64,000 nt of DNA, taken from assembly GCA_947561395.2 (NCBI GenBank), contig OX387194.1, positions 30,390,036-30,454,035 of the forward strand, read 5' to 3'. This DNA is from Buxus sempervirens. Lineage: Eukaryota; Streptophyta; Magnoliopsida; Buxales; Buxaceae. The first letter of the stretch is position 1; each line of letters opens with the position of its first letter. Of the stretch, positions 44,801-55,183 are shown piece after piece. The notes beneath the pieces are model-generated. The model had not been told where the DNA came from, ran no database searches, and worked only from the letters and a program-made list of their open reading frames with translations. A program made the translations under genes and the position numbers.

Positions 44801-46796
44801 TTATATAAGTAACAGAGTATATGTCAGATCTGGGTGGAAACAAACTCCTTATGAAATCTGGAAAGGAAAACAGCCAAACTTGAAATATTTTAGAGTCCTT
44901 GGAAGTAAATGCTATATCCTAAGGGACAGAGAAAATATAGGAAAATTTGATTCTAGAAGTGATGAAGGAATCTTTCTAGGATATTCTTCTTCTAGTAGAG
45001 CATACAGAGTTTTTAACTTGCAAAAATCTGTTGTAATGGAGTCTATTAATGTGTTAATAGATGATGAAGGAATTGACTGTGAATTCTTGCAGGTTGTAGA
45101 TGAAGAGGATGAAGTCAGAGATGCTTCCTCAAGCAATGAAATTATTCCTCTGACAAAAACTCTCAAATATCACCCAACTGAGCAAATTGTTGGAAATATT
45201 TCAGATGGTGTAAGAACAAGACATCAATTACATAATGAGGTAAAATTTTCTTCTTATCTATCTCAATTTGAGCCAAAATCTTATAAAGATGCCTTGTTGG
45301 ATGAATCCTAGTTAAATGCTATGCATGAAGAACTAAACCAATTTACTAGAAATAATGTATGGGAATTGGTTGAAAGACCCTCTGATCTGAATGTGATAGG
45401 AACCAAATGGATTTTTAAGAACAAATCTGATGAGAATGGGATAGTAACCAGAAATAAAGCTAGGCTTGTTGCTCAGGGATACACCCAAGTAGAAGGAATA
45501 GATTTTGATGAAACCTTTGCTCCTGTAGCTAGGTTAGAATCAATCAGATTACTTTTGTCTATTGCATGCTATTTGAAGTTTAAACTGTTTCAAATGGATG
45601 TTAAGAGTGCATTCTTGAATGGATATCTGAATGAAGAGGTCTATGTAGAGCAACCTAAAGGATTTGAGGACACAAATCATCCTAAACATGTTTATAAGCT
45701 GAACAAGGCCTTGTATGGACTCAAACAAGCTCCTAGAGCTTGGTATGAGAGACTCACCTCTTTTTTACTTGAATCTGGTTTTATGAGAGGAAATGTGGAT
45801 AAAACTCTTTTTATTCAAAGAGAGTCCAAACATATTTTGATTGCTCAAATCTATGTTGATGACATAGTGTTTGATCTACTTCTGAAAATCATGCTCACTC
45901 CTTTGGAGACTTAATGAAAAGTGAATTTGAGATGAGTATGATGGGTGAACTGAATTTTTTCTTAGGACTTCAGATTTATCAATCTCAACAAGGGATTTCT
46001 TTCTCTCAAGCAAAATATGCTAGAAATCTAGTCAAGAGATTCAGTTTAACTCATGCTAAACATGCTAGGACTCCTATGAGTACTAGCTTAAAGCTTGGAA
46101 AAGATGAATCTGGGAAGGATATAGACCCTACCTTGTACAGAGGAATGATTGGAAGTCTTCTGTACTTAACAGTAAGTAGACCTGATATAAGTTTTAGTGT
46201 TGGAGTTTGTGCAAGATATCAGGCTAATCCTAAAGAATCTCATCTAAATGCTGTAAAAAGGATTATAAAGTATGTTAATGGAACTGTTGATCTGGGAATT
46301 TGGTTTTCCAAAGAGACTAACCCATATCTTACTGGATACACTGATGCTGATTGGGCTGGGTGTATGGATGATAGAAAAAGCACCTCTGGTGGTTGCTTTT
46401 ATATGGGTAATAACCTCATTGCTTGGCTAAGCAAAAAGCAAAACTCAGTTTCACTGAGTACAGCTGAAGTAGAGTACATTGCTGCAGGAAGCAGTTGTAC
46501 TCAACTAATTTGGATGAAACAAATGTTATCTAATTATGGTTTAGATCAGGACCAAATGATTTTTTTCTTGTGACAATCAAAGTGCCATAAATATCTCCAA
46601 GAATCCTATTCAACACTCAAGGACTAAACATATAGACATCAGGCATCACTTTATAAGAGAATTGATTGAAGACAAAACTGTTATGATTGAATATATATCT
46701 ACTGAAAAACAGTTGGCTGACATTTTTACTAAACCTTTAGATCAGAACAGATTTGAAACTCTTAGGAAATCCCTACGAGTATGCTCTCAAAACTGA
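41844..46796 (+). pseudogene. gag-pol: Copia gag-pol polyprotein (three disabling mutations)
   Basis: ATG 41844 (MDFGKGGSASRPPLFEG). Gag residues 1-250, CCHC CYKCRGFGHVASDC about 290-303, long coiled coil about 370-460, second knuckle CHHCNKKGHIRPKC about 551-564, protease LDSGCSRHMCG about 660, GAG-pre-integrase LWHRRLGHINYRDL about 783, integrase core with D-35-E (SDHGTEF to VERKNR, about 917-953), then RT ([21 protein letters not shown]) and RNase H (TGYTDADWAGC, STAEVEY). In-frame TAG at 45309-45311 (TGG to TAG likely), a one-base loss near 45872 just after YVDDI, and a small indel in a T-run near 46560. The last coding bases end at the TGA 46794-46796. Apart from these three lesions the frame is open. 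Confidence 0.93.
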
Positions 46797-48014
46797 AAAT
46801 CAGGTTCTGTTTTGAGTTAATTTTGATGTAAAATGATTTACATGTCTGTTCAAAATGAATTTATGTGTTCTTGTTACTAAAATTTGTATTCAGGAAGCTT
46901 GAGTCTATGCATATTGACATAAATGTCTTATCTTTAACCATCAATTTTGTCTTAAACACCTTTGCGTATTGAAGCTTATTATGTGTTAAAGCTTGGGTTC
47001 TATAGGCTATCACCTTTATGAAAAGAAAAGTTTTGGAAATGGCTACCATAGAGATTAGAGCGAAAGCCACTGTAATTCTCAAAAAGAAAAAGAGAAAGAA
47101 GGTATATTCTTGGAATGAACTGTAAACTCAGGTTTTTTAAGGGTCAATGCCTTCTTCAAAAAGAAAAGAAAAAGAGATCAGAAAAGGCTACCTATCTCTG
47201 ATGTGCGAAAGCCACCAAAATGAAGTTTGGGGTATGTCTATACTTTCCAAGTATAATTACACTGAAATAACCTTTCATATGTATAAAGTGTGAAAGTCAA
47301 AAATGTTGTTCACTCTACACAAGCATTGATTCATTAATATGCATATGTGCTCAATATCTTGAAGAAAATTTATAGTATGAGAAACCATGAAGGAAATTTT
47401 GCTCTTTGATATGAAATGTACCACATCTGAATTAACTTTGATAGGTTCTTCAAGATCAGTTTTGTGATAAGTACTTCTTGGATTGAATAAGTTGATTATC
47501 TGGATGATTTTTAGTTTAGTTAAAATCTTAGCTTTGTGTTTTGATGTATGAGTTTGTCATGAATAATAGTTCAAACTCCTTTTATAAATTTTTGCCTTGT
47601 GACTGTGTTTTTTATTGAGTGTGCATGTGCACCTTCTACATCGCTAGAAGCGTGCATGTAGCCTTCTCCATTCTATCTTGCTTTGGCACATGCCCTGTTA
47701 AATGTCGCTGGATGCTCGCTGGCAGCGTATTCTGTTTGTCTATAAAAAGGTGAAATCGCTTTCACTTTTTACCCCTGCGCTTTTTCACTTGTCTGCGGTT
47801 CCTCTCGCCTCTCGCGTCGTGCTTCTTCATTGCTGCCCTTTTCAACTTCCATCTCCCTGTCCACTGTTCAGGTAAAATTTTTTTTACTGTCTTCGTCTTC
47901 CTTCTTCAATTTCTTCTTCCTATTGCTGTGCTCTACTCTCGTCTTCTGTATTAGGGCTTTCTCGTGCCTTGTCTGTGTTCTACCTTCTCTTCTATTTTCT
48001 TCTGTATTCTCATC
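46797..48014 (+). promoter_or_regulatory. Spacer and internal promoter of the copia extra gene
   Basis: AT-rich non-coding DNA, then a promoter-like block. A 22-bp palindrome lies at 47631-47652 (inner arms CTTCTA / TAGAAG around CATCGC), a second, weaker one at 47706-47727 (centre GCTCGC, right arm TGGCAGCG), and TATAAAAAGG at 47741-47750. The leader to the ATG is C/T-rich. The palindromes share the centre ending and TGGCAGCG arm with those in the LTR, so the two promoters look related. Confidence 0.7.
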
Positions 48015-49301
48015 ATGCCACCCAAGAAAAAGTCTAGAACTGAATCTCCTACCACCTCCTCCCCTCTAGTAAGAACCTCTCTTGTTGTGTCGTCTCCTCC
48101 TGTGAGACCCCCATCTCCATCTCATTCATCTGAACCATTCGTGGGAAATGGTTTATCTGTTTTTAATGAGTTTTTCAAGCATAGGCCACTCCTCTTGGAA
48201 AGGGCCATAAATCTTGACTCTTTCACTGATTCTCCTCTCTTCTCCTTGTTTTCGGATAATGGATGGAAGAAATTTGCTTTGATCAGTGGTTTTGCTTATC
48301 CTGTCCTGGTTCGAGAGTTCTATTCGAACCTCCACCATCTCCATCTTGCTAATCAAGGCTTTGTTAAAGCCTATGTCCGAGGTATCTCTTTCGACTTCTC
48401 GAAAGAGCTTATCTCCTCTCTGCTTGAACTACCCATTGTTGATTCTCCCTCCTTTGATTTTCTTGCTACTCATTCTGATCCTCCTATGGATTCAATCATT
48501 CCTTCTCTGATTGTTCAGGGTGCTCCCACTTCCATAAAGAATAAGCCCAACTATATGCCTCATGGCTCACTCCAAGATCTTCTTCGGATCTTGAATCTGT
48601 TTGTTTGTGCGTCTGTTGTTCCCTCTGAACATCACTCGGAGATCTCTCACTCTCCGGCAAGACTTCTTCATGCCCTCTGGAACAGAGACAGTGTTTGTCT
48701 TCCTTCTCTCATATTCAATCAGATCCTCCAGTCTCGGAATTTAAAATCCAAGACTGCTGCTCTCCCATTTGGGATTTTCATCACATACTTATGCATTCAC
48801 CAGGGGGTACTCCCTGATCCTGTGGAAATGATTCTTCACCCCAAACCTCCCATTGATGCTTCCACTCTTACCCGTAGCAAAAGGGCTAATCCTTTTCGGT
48901 TGGCTTCTTCGGAGCCTTCCTCTTCTCATACCTCTGTGTCCAGTGCTGATGCAATGGCCATCCTGGATAAGTTAAATTCAATGCAAGCCTCCCAGGAGGC
49001 TTTCAACTCTGAGGTTAGGGCTCACATGCTCATGATGAGCATGTTCAAATCAGAAGCCCAAGAGAAGCTGGCTAAGCTGGAAAAGGATGTTGACTTTGCC
49101 TGTGGAGAGGTCCAGAGGGATGTAGCTGCCCAGCAAAGAATGCAAAATGAAGCTGATCATTTTCTGAACAGCATTCGAAGGACTCAGCTGGAAATGGAGC
49201 ATAAGCTATGTTGGCTACACTCCCGGTCCCAAGATGCCTACCGGCATTATTCCAAAACTTGGGATCCGAAACCTCCTTCCAGAAAGGGGGAGACATTCTG
49301 A
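48015..49301 (+). CDS. Extra 3' gene of copia element (putative plant transposon protein type)
   Basis: Intact open frame of 428 residues. ATG 48015 (MPPKKKSRTESPTTSS) is chosen over an upstream in-frame ATG because a basic, Ser/Pro-rich start is usual for this family. The N-terminus is a likely nuclear signal (PPKKKSR). The central domain (GWKKFALISGFAYPVLVREFYSNL, with YVRGISFDFSKELISSLLELP) resembles the 'putative plant transposon protein' family I recall as PF20167. Then a Ser-rich linker and a C-terminal coiled coil (about residues 315-410). There is no signal peptide or membrane span, so it is not a classical envelope protein. It has its own upstream TATA box. The last codons overlap the first polypurine tract (49281-49293). 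Unlike gag-pol it has no lesion. Function unknown. Confidence 0.85.
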   Translation: MPPKKKSRTESPTTSSPLVRTSLVVSSPPVRPPSPSHSSEPFVGNGLSVFNEFFKHRPLLLERAINLDSFTDSPLFSLFSDNGWKKFALISGFAYPVLVREFYSNLHHLHLANQGFVKAYVRGISFDFSKELISSLLELPIVDSPSFDFLATHSDPPMDSIIPSLIVQGAPTSIKNKPNYMPHGSLQDLLRILNLFVCASVVPSEHHSEISHSPARLLHALWNRDSVCLPSLIFNQILQSRNLKSKTAALPFGIFITYLCIHQGVLPDPVEMILHPKPPIDASTLTRSKRANPFRLASSEPSSSHTSVSSADAMAILDKLNSMQASQEAFNSEVRAHMLMMSMFKSEAQEKLAKLEKDVDFACGEVQRDVAAQQRMQNEADHFLNSIRRTQLEMEHKLCWLHSRSQDAYRHYSKTWDPKPPSRKGETF

Positions 49302-49657
49302 TGATGCTGTTGTTGCTGTGGATGATATTCTTTTTATCTGTGAATGATATTTTTTTTTTGTTGTGTTTGTTCTGTTTTTGTTTCTTCTGAAAGAAGGTTT
49401 AAGGGGGAGTGATGTTTAAGGGGGAGAGATTGTATAGTTTTTTCTGAATACTGTATATGTCTTCTGATCTCTATACATTTTTTGAAATGAATGAAACTCT
49501 GTGATTCTCCCTTATCAGTGTGAATAGAATGCTTAAATGGAAATCAATATCTGCAGTTGATATAAAGAACTTGTTTTAAGTTTATGGAAATCAATATCTG
49601 CATCTGGACTTAAGAACTGGTTTTAAAGTTGTTGTCAGGCATCTGCCAAGGGGGAGA
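49281..49657 (+). promoter_or_regulatory. Four polypurine tracts before the copia 3' LTR
   Basis: AAAGGGGGAGA at 49283-49293, AAGGGGGAG at 49401-49409, AAGGGGGAGAGA at 49418-49429 and AAGGGGGAGA at 49648-49657. The last one abuts the LTR and primes plus-strand synthesis. Several copies of this tract are a recognised Sirevirus feature. 49302-49658 has no other content. Confidence 0.85.
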
Positions 49658-49658
49658 T

Positions 49659-50843
49659 TGTAAGTGTGAAAACTCACACTTCCTTTATGGCAAATGTTTG
49701 ACAAATTATGTCTTATAATAATCTTCAAGATGTGCAGATTAAATAATGAAAATTCAGTGAATTTAGTAAAGAAGAAGAAGACGATGCTGCCACACAGCTA
49801 CCACGCCGCTGGTAGCTCAAGGAAATGAAAGATTGTCTAAATAAAGCATTTCTTGTAAAGGCACTTGCGCGGAACAACGCCGCTGCCACTCTGCTGGCAG
49901 TGCATAAGTGAAACGGTGCTTTGAAAGTAAGGCACGTGCACTAGCGTCGTAAAGCAACGTTGACACGCCGCTGGTAGCGCAGAGCGAGATTGAAGATTCT
50001 ATGATCAGCTGTGCACATGCCGCGTTCCCTCCCGCTAGCAGCGAGTTGGCAGCGTGCCCTTAACTGATTCAACTTTTTCTAAGCGGGACTTGAGTTCGCT
50101 TCCAGCTGTCTAACCCGATCGCACCACAACGCCACCAGCGCTCGACGCGATCTGAGTTTTCTCCTTTAAATAGACGTGCTGTAATTTTTAGCGAAGACTT
50201 TTTTCTTTGGATCAATTTGATTTTGGATCTTGAGGTGTTCAAGATTCGATCAATTCTTCTTTAGAGAGTCGGCGATCGAGTGAGGGGGAGATCTGAGATA
50301 GATCATCTGGAATTGAAGTTTGAGGATTCTTCTTCAATTCGGAACTTCACCTGATCGTGTGATCGCCTGGATTGGTGATCGACTTTGTTGGATGCATAGG
50401 TGGATTCCTACTGCATTGGATCGTCTCAGTGGACTCTGAGGTGATTGTTGCGATCTGGATTGATCGTGTTTTGCAGCTTGTGGATTCAAGTTGTGTTGCA
50501 GTTCATGGATTCGAACTGTGGATCACTGTTGAGTGATTCTTTGCGATCTGGATTGATCGTGTTTTGCAGCTTGTGGATTCAAGCTGTGTTGCAGTTCGTG
50601 GATTCGAGCTGTGGATTGCTGTTGAGTGAGTTCAATTGTAAAGGTTAAGTGTGTGCTCCTTTGTAATTGTCTTTTCATTCAATAGTGGAAATCCGAAGGG
50701 TTAGTCGCCTCATATAGACTCGAGGTTTTTCCTGGATCTGGATTCAGGTTTTCTCATATAATTCTCTGTGTGTATGTTTCCGCATTGTTAAATTCTTAAT
50801 TGTTGTAGATTGTGGACCTATAGAGTAGATCTCTACTCTTTCA
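49659..50843 (+). repeat. 3' LTR of copia element
   Basis: Same length and ends as the 5' LTR and followed by the TSD GTATT (50844-50848). It contains the palindromes, TATA-like box and 93-bp duplication at matching positions. Confidence 0.97.
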
Positions 50844-50848
50844 GTATT

Positions 50849-52129
50849 GATGCAGCAGGGCAGAGTTATAGCGTATGCTTCGAGATTGTTGAGGATGCAT
50901 GAGAAGAACTACCCTACCCACGATCTAGAGTTAGCAGCCATAGTCTTTGCACTGAAGCTATGGAGGCATTACCTTTATGGGGTAGAGTTTGAGATCTTTT
51001 CTGATCATAAGAGCTTGAGATATTTGTTTTCACAGAGAGACTTGAATATGAGGCAGCGAAGGTGGATGGATTTGTTAAAGGATTTCAAGTTCACTTTGCA
51101 ATACCACCCTGGTAAAGCGAACGTAGTGGCGGATGCTTTGAGTAGAAAAAGTGCAGTTAATGATCAGGTAGCTACTTTAGCATCTTTCATGATGAGCCAA
51201 TGTAGATTGGTTGATTCAGTCAGAGATTGGCAGGGAGAGTTTAGCATGCCACAAGATGGAGTGATCTGAGTTGCTCGTGTTCAGATTGAGCCAGATTTGG
51301 TTCAGTTGATTCGGAAGAAACAATTTATTGACCCACAGTTGATTCAAACTAGGGAGATGATGAGTAGAGGATCTGAGGCAGCTGTAGATTTTTTAGATAG
51401 AGATGGGCTATTGAGATATAGAGGCCATATTTGTGTTCTAGATTATGAGGAGATTAACGAGAAAATATTGACAGAGGGTCATAGATCGAGGTATGCAGTT
51501 CACCCAGGAAGTACGAAGACGTACAAGAATTTGAAAGAAATCTATTGGTGGTCAGGAATGAATAGAGAGATTGCAGAGTATGTGGCAAAGTGTTTGATAT
51601 GCCAACAAGTGAAGGCTGAACATCGGAAACCACCTAGTTTACTTCAGTCACTTCCTATTCCAGAATGGAAGTGGGAGCATGTGACTATGGATTTTGTATC
51701 TGGGTTACCATTGACAACAAAGAAAGAAGATGCTATTTGGGTTGTCGTGGATAGATTGACTAAGTCAGCACATTTCTTGCCTATGAACACTACACAGTCG
51801 TTGAAGTCTTTAGCTGAGTTATATGTCAAGGATATAGTGAGACTTCATGGAGTACCAGTTTCTATAGTGTTTGACAGAGATGCACGATTCATGGCACGCT
51901 TTTGGCTTGCATTTCACGCAGCTTTAGGAACTAAGCTTAATTTCAGCACTAGCTATCATCCTCAGACAGATGGACAATCTGAGCGTACCATTCAGACGTT
52001 GGAAGACATGTTGAGATGTTGTATTATGGATTGGGGAGGCAGTTGGAATCAGCACCTACCATTGGTGGAGTTCGCCTATAATAACAGCTATCAGGCGAGT
52101 ATTCAGATGGCACCATTTGAGGCACTTTA
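50849..52129 (+). pseudogene. gag-pol: Chromovirus RNase H and integrase (second part of gag-pol)
   Basis: Continues the frame of 38008-40598 after the copia insertion. RNase [40 protein letters not shown] (to about 51150). Integrase zinc finger HPGSTKTYKNLKEIYWW and CLICQQVK (51500-51610), core MDFVSGLP, FDRDARF and HPQTDGQSERT. One in-frame TGA at 51267-51269 (fits CGA to TGA). The frame is cut at 52129 within ...FEALY by the solo LTR and resumes at 55184 as G-R-P. Confidence 0.92.
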
Positions 52130-52700
52130 TGTAACGCCACGGATCCGAGTCACGAAATAACACCGTAACTCATCCCCGGAGGTTAATTTAAAACATAGGA
52201 TCACAATATCAAAGTGAAGGAAAAGCATGAATACCACAATAACTATATAACAGAGTGCGCTAAAATATTCCCAAACTAAAATAAAACTCACATGTCCAAG
52301 TAACTACCCACATGTATCGAGCTCTCCAAGGGTATCTGAAAAAAAAACGAAAGCAACGGGGTGAGATACGAATATCCCAGTGAGCAGCACATGCATGCAC
52401 AAATACATTTAGTTCAGTTCTAAAACATGCCACGATTACAAACCACATACAACAATGATAACACGTATAACCCAACAAAACTTCAACAATCCAATTTACA
52501 TCCGTGAGGAAAACCATCGTATAAACCAGGCAGAAAAGACGGTATCAAATCATGCATATAGTCATAAAGTCACGTATAATCAGTTAACAATATATCAAAG
52601 AAATCATAGTTCAACAACTCAAAAGATATAACTCGGGTCCCAACCCGTATCAACAATAAAGTCACATCATAGCCATATCCACGCCGCTCAATGTATATCC

Positions 52701-53115
52701 GGCCTACTCAGGGTTTCGGATATTGAAATGACAACGTCATCCAATGTCGGCCTACTCCGGGTATCGGCATTGACAACACCATACCACTCAGGGTCACGAT
52801 GCTGCTCTACACTGGCGGAAAAGATACTAATACCAGATAACCGATAAACCACATTCAGTGAACCATAATTACCAATAAACAAGCAGATAAAACATATGGT
52901 GCCAAATAAACAAATCCCCACAGTGGTCAATGTCATGTAGTTGCTTAGATTGGTTAATCAACATGCCAGAGCGACATCCACACCTCCATGTACACAGTTC
53001 CGGCCTACTCAGGGTATCGGATACTTTGAAATGACGGCCTACTCAGGGTATCGTTATCCAATGCCGGCCTACTCCGGGTGTCTGCACTGACAACCAGGCC
53101 TACTCAGGGTATCTG
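52701..53115. repeat. GGCCTACTC(A/C)GGGT repeat block
   Basis: The motif starts at 52701, 52749, 53002, 53036, 53066 and 53097, with a partial copy at 52789. Spacing is irregular (about 31-48 bp within two clusters). Another copy is at 60790. The two clusters look like a larger duplication, since both end CTGCTCTACACTGG. Confidence 0.75.
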
Positions 53116-53993
53116 GCTGCTCTACACTGGTCGTGGCAACACTCCATGGCCATGCCATTACACCAAATAAACAAAATACATCACATTACTAAGCTTAGAC
53201 TCTGGATCTAGGACAAGCTAAACCAAAAACCGATAAATAACCAACAAAACTCCGCATTCAGTACACACATCACCAGTTGTTCCAACCAGAACAGTAATTC
53301 CTCACAATTGTTCCAACCAGAACAGAATAAGATATGATTCTAAACTGGCTACCAATATAAAACAATATTCCAGTAAATCATTCCTGAAGTGCACTGTGCA
53401 TTCAAAGGTGAACTAGCATAATAGTGTAGATGTATTTCAGCAAAACAATATGGTTTCAAAACTGACTTTTCAGAATAAAGCACATTATACAAAAATGATT
53501 TCAGCATCCAACTTCAATTAAACATAAATCAGCAAAACATCTCCTAGATTCTCAATTTCGCTTTCATAATCCAAATCAATCAAAACGAATGTTGTAAAGA
53601 CCTCAAAACACATTTTTGATGAGTGGAATAGTCTTAGGATCCCCTATAAGGTCACCATACCAAAAAGCAATCAATTCTGAGACAAAAAGTTTCGGACCTC
53701 AAAATATTCTAAGTCTAGTTAAAAACGTTGACTTTTGGTATATAATTTTTCTAGACAATTCTACAAGGAGTTTCGGGCTCAAATTTTGGTTGTAGTCTAT
53801 TGATGGGTAAACACATCTCCTAGAATTTTCTGGGCTCCTGAATCACTCATCTGGGTATTAAACCCAAACCGGGCTTTTTGATTAAAATCGAGATTTAGGC
53901 ATGAACTGGAAAGTTGACTTTTTATTGGCTGGGAATTAGACCTTGGAAGTATTTTTATTGGTTCTAAATGGGGGGGGGGGGGGGGGGGTAAAA

Positions 53994-54075
53994 CCTTATT
54001 TACATGTAAAGACTTAAGTAAATGGAGCAATAAATACACAAGACATTTACTTAAATGTCTTTCATGTAAATAAGG
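53994..54075. repeat. Inverted repeat, 31-32 bp arms, next to G19
   Basis: The left arm 53994-54024 and right arm 54044-54075 are reverse complements apart from one or two indels, around a 19-nt loop. A run of 19 G (53970-53988) lies just before it. It may be a small foldback insertion or the product of local template switching. Confidence 0.75.
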
Positions 54076-55183
54076 GGGCTATTTTCAACCAATTCAACAA
54101 ATTTGGGTAGGTGCGCTTACTTAACTCGAGTGGGCGCCAGTGAGCGCCAAGTGGGCGGATAGTCAATGGCCTAAATTTGGGGTATGCGCCTACTCGATAG
54201 TAAGTGGGCGCGAGAAGGGCGCGAAGTGGGTGCGAGAAGGGCGCGGGTAGGCGCGGAATATTTAAGTGGGCGCGAGAAGGACGCGGGATAGGCGCGAGAA
54301 AGGCACCAAGTCTATTTTTCCATGCGCCTACTTCCCGAAGTGGGCGCCAGTGGGTGCCAAGTGGGCGGATACCCACTGTGTTTTTCAAGTCTCTATTAAA
54401 TCCAAATCTTCAACTCTGGCCGAAATTTTTCAATCTGTAACCACTTCTCTGGTCTCCTAATACCCCCAGAACACATTCAAACCTATTTTGAAATTAATCT
54501 AACACACTTTTCAATTATCCCCAATTTGTTATACAGAAAACCCTTCGGACTATCTTCGCCCAGAAACCCAGTGAATAATTCATTCGACAACCATGTGCAT
54601 TCATTGAAACAAAAACTACGAATAACATAAACCAGGTTTTAAAATAGTGCCACTCACCTTTTATGCTTCCAAGTCTTGGCAACAACAACCCAGAAAATCC
54701 CCAAATCAGCAGTTCGGCCGACTGATTGCTATGGTCGAACAGAGGTTCTCTGAAGGAAGAAAAACCCTTCCGAGCTTCTTGTTAACAAATACCTACTAGC
54801 AGGAAGTCTTCCCCAGCTCGTCTCTCCCACAGAACTTCCCCAACTCCTTTCTCTCGGAGAACCCTAAACAAACGCCGCGGCCGCCAAACCTCTCAGTAGA
54901 GTATACTAGAGCAAAAACCCAAAACCTAATTTCTTAAGGTATTTATACCTTCCGCAAATACGCTTGCCGCTTGACGAACTTTAAACTCTGATCTGGTGTG
55001 TGCTCGCCCACCAAAACTCCTACATCCACACACCTTATTAGTTTAAATATTTATGATTATTAATTTTTTTTCCATAAATCCTGAAAATAATCGGGGTTTT
55101 ACAAGTTCTCCACTAATTAAATAAGTTTTAAAAACATAAAATCTAAATTTTAATGTTATTAAAATTCGGGATTTTACACTTTA

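Larger units (their letters stand above)
40599..50843 (+). mobile_element. Complete Sirevirus-like Ty1/copia retrotransposon, 10245 bp
   Basis: Two LTRs of equal length (1185 bp each), TSD GTATT (40594-40598 and 50844-50848), Met-tRNA primer site, gag-pol 41844-46796, an extra gene 48015-49301 and several polypurine tracts. The order gag, protease, integrase, RT, RNase H is copia type. The large coiled-coil Gag, extra 3' gene and repeated polypurine tracts are Sirevirus features. By eye the LTRs differ at about thirty positions, so this is younger than its host element but not new. Confidence 0.96.
52130..55178 (-). mobile_element. Solo chromovirus-type LTR, 3049 bp, TSD CTTTA
   Basis: TGTAACGCCACGG ... 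GATTTTACA, flanked by CTTTA at 52125-52129 and 55179-55183. The minus-strand promoter is near 54950 (TATAAATA within GGTATAAATACC) with a donor AAG|GTGAGT near 54656. It contains seven GGCCTACTC(A/C)GGGT motifs (52701-53110), a 19-G run (53970-53988), a 31-bp-arm inverted repeat (53994-54075) and GGCGC-rich repeats (54104-54372). It sits inside the integrase gene of another chromovirus in the opposite orientation. Confidence 0.95.

Noticed and set aside
48015..49301. Extra copia gene as a retroviral envelope
   Set aside because: No signal peptide, no transmembrane segment and no cysteine-rich ectodomain. A basic start, transposon-protein-like domain and coiled coil fit a nuclear or structural protein instead.
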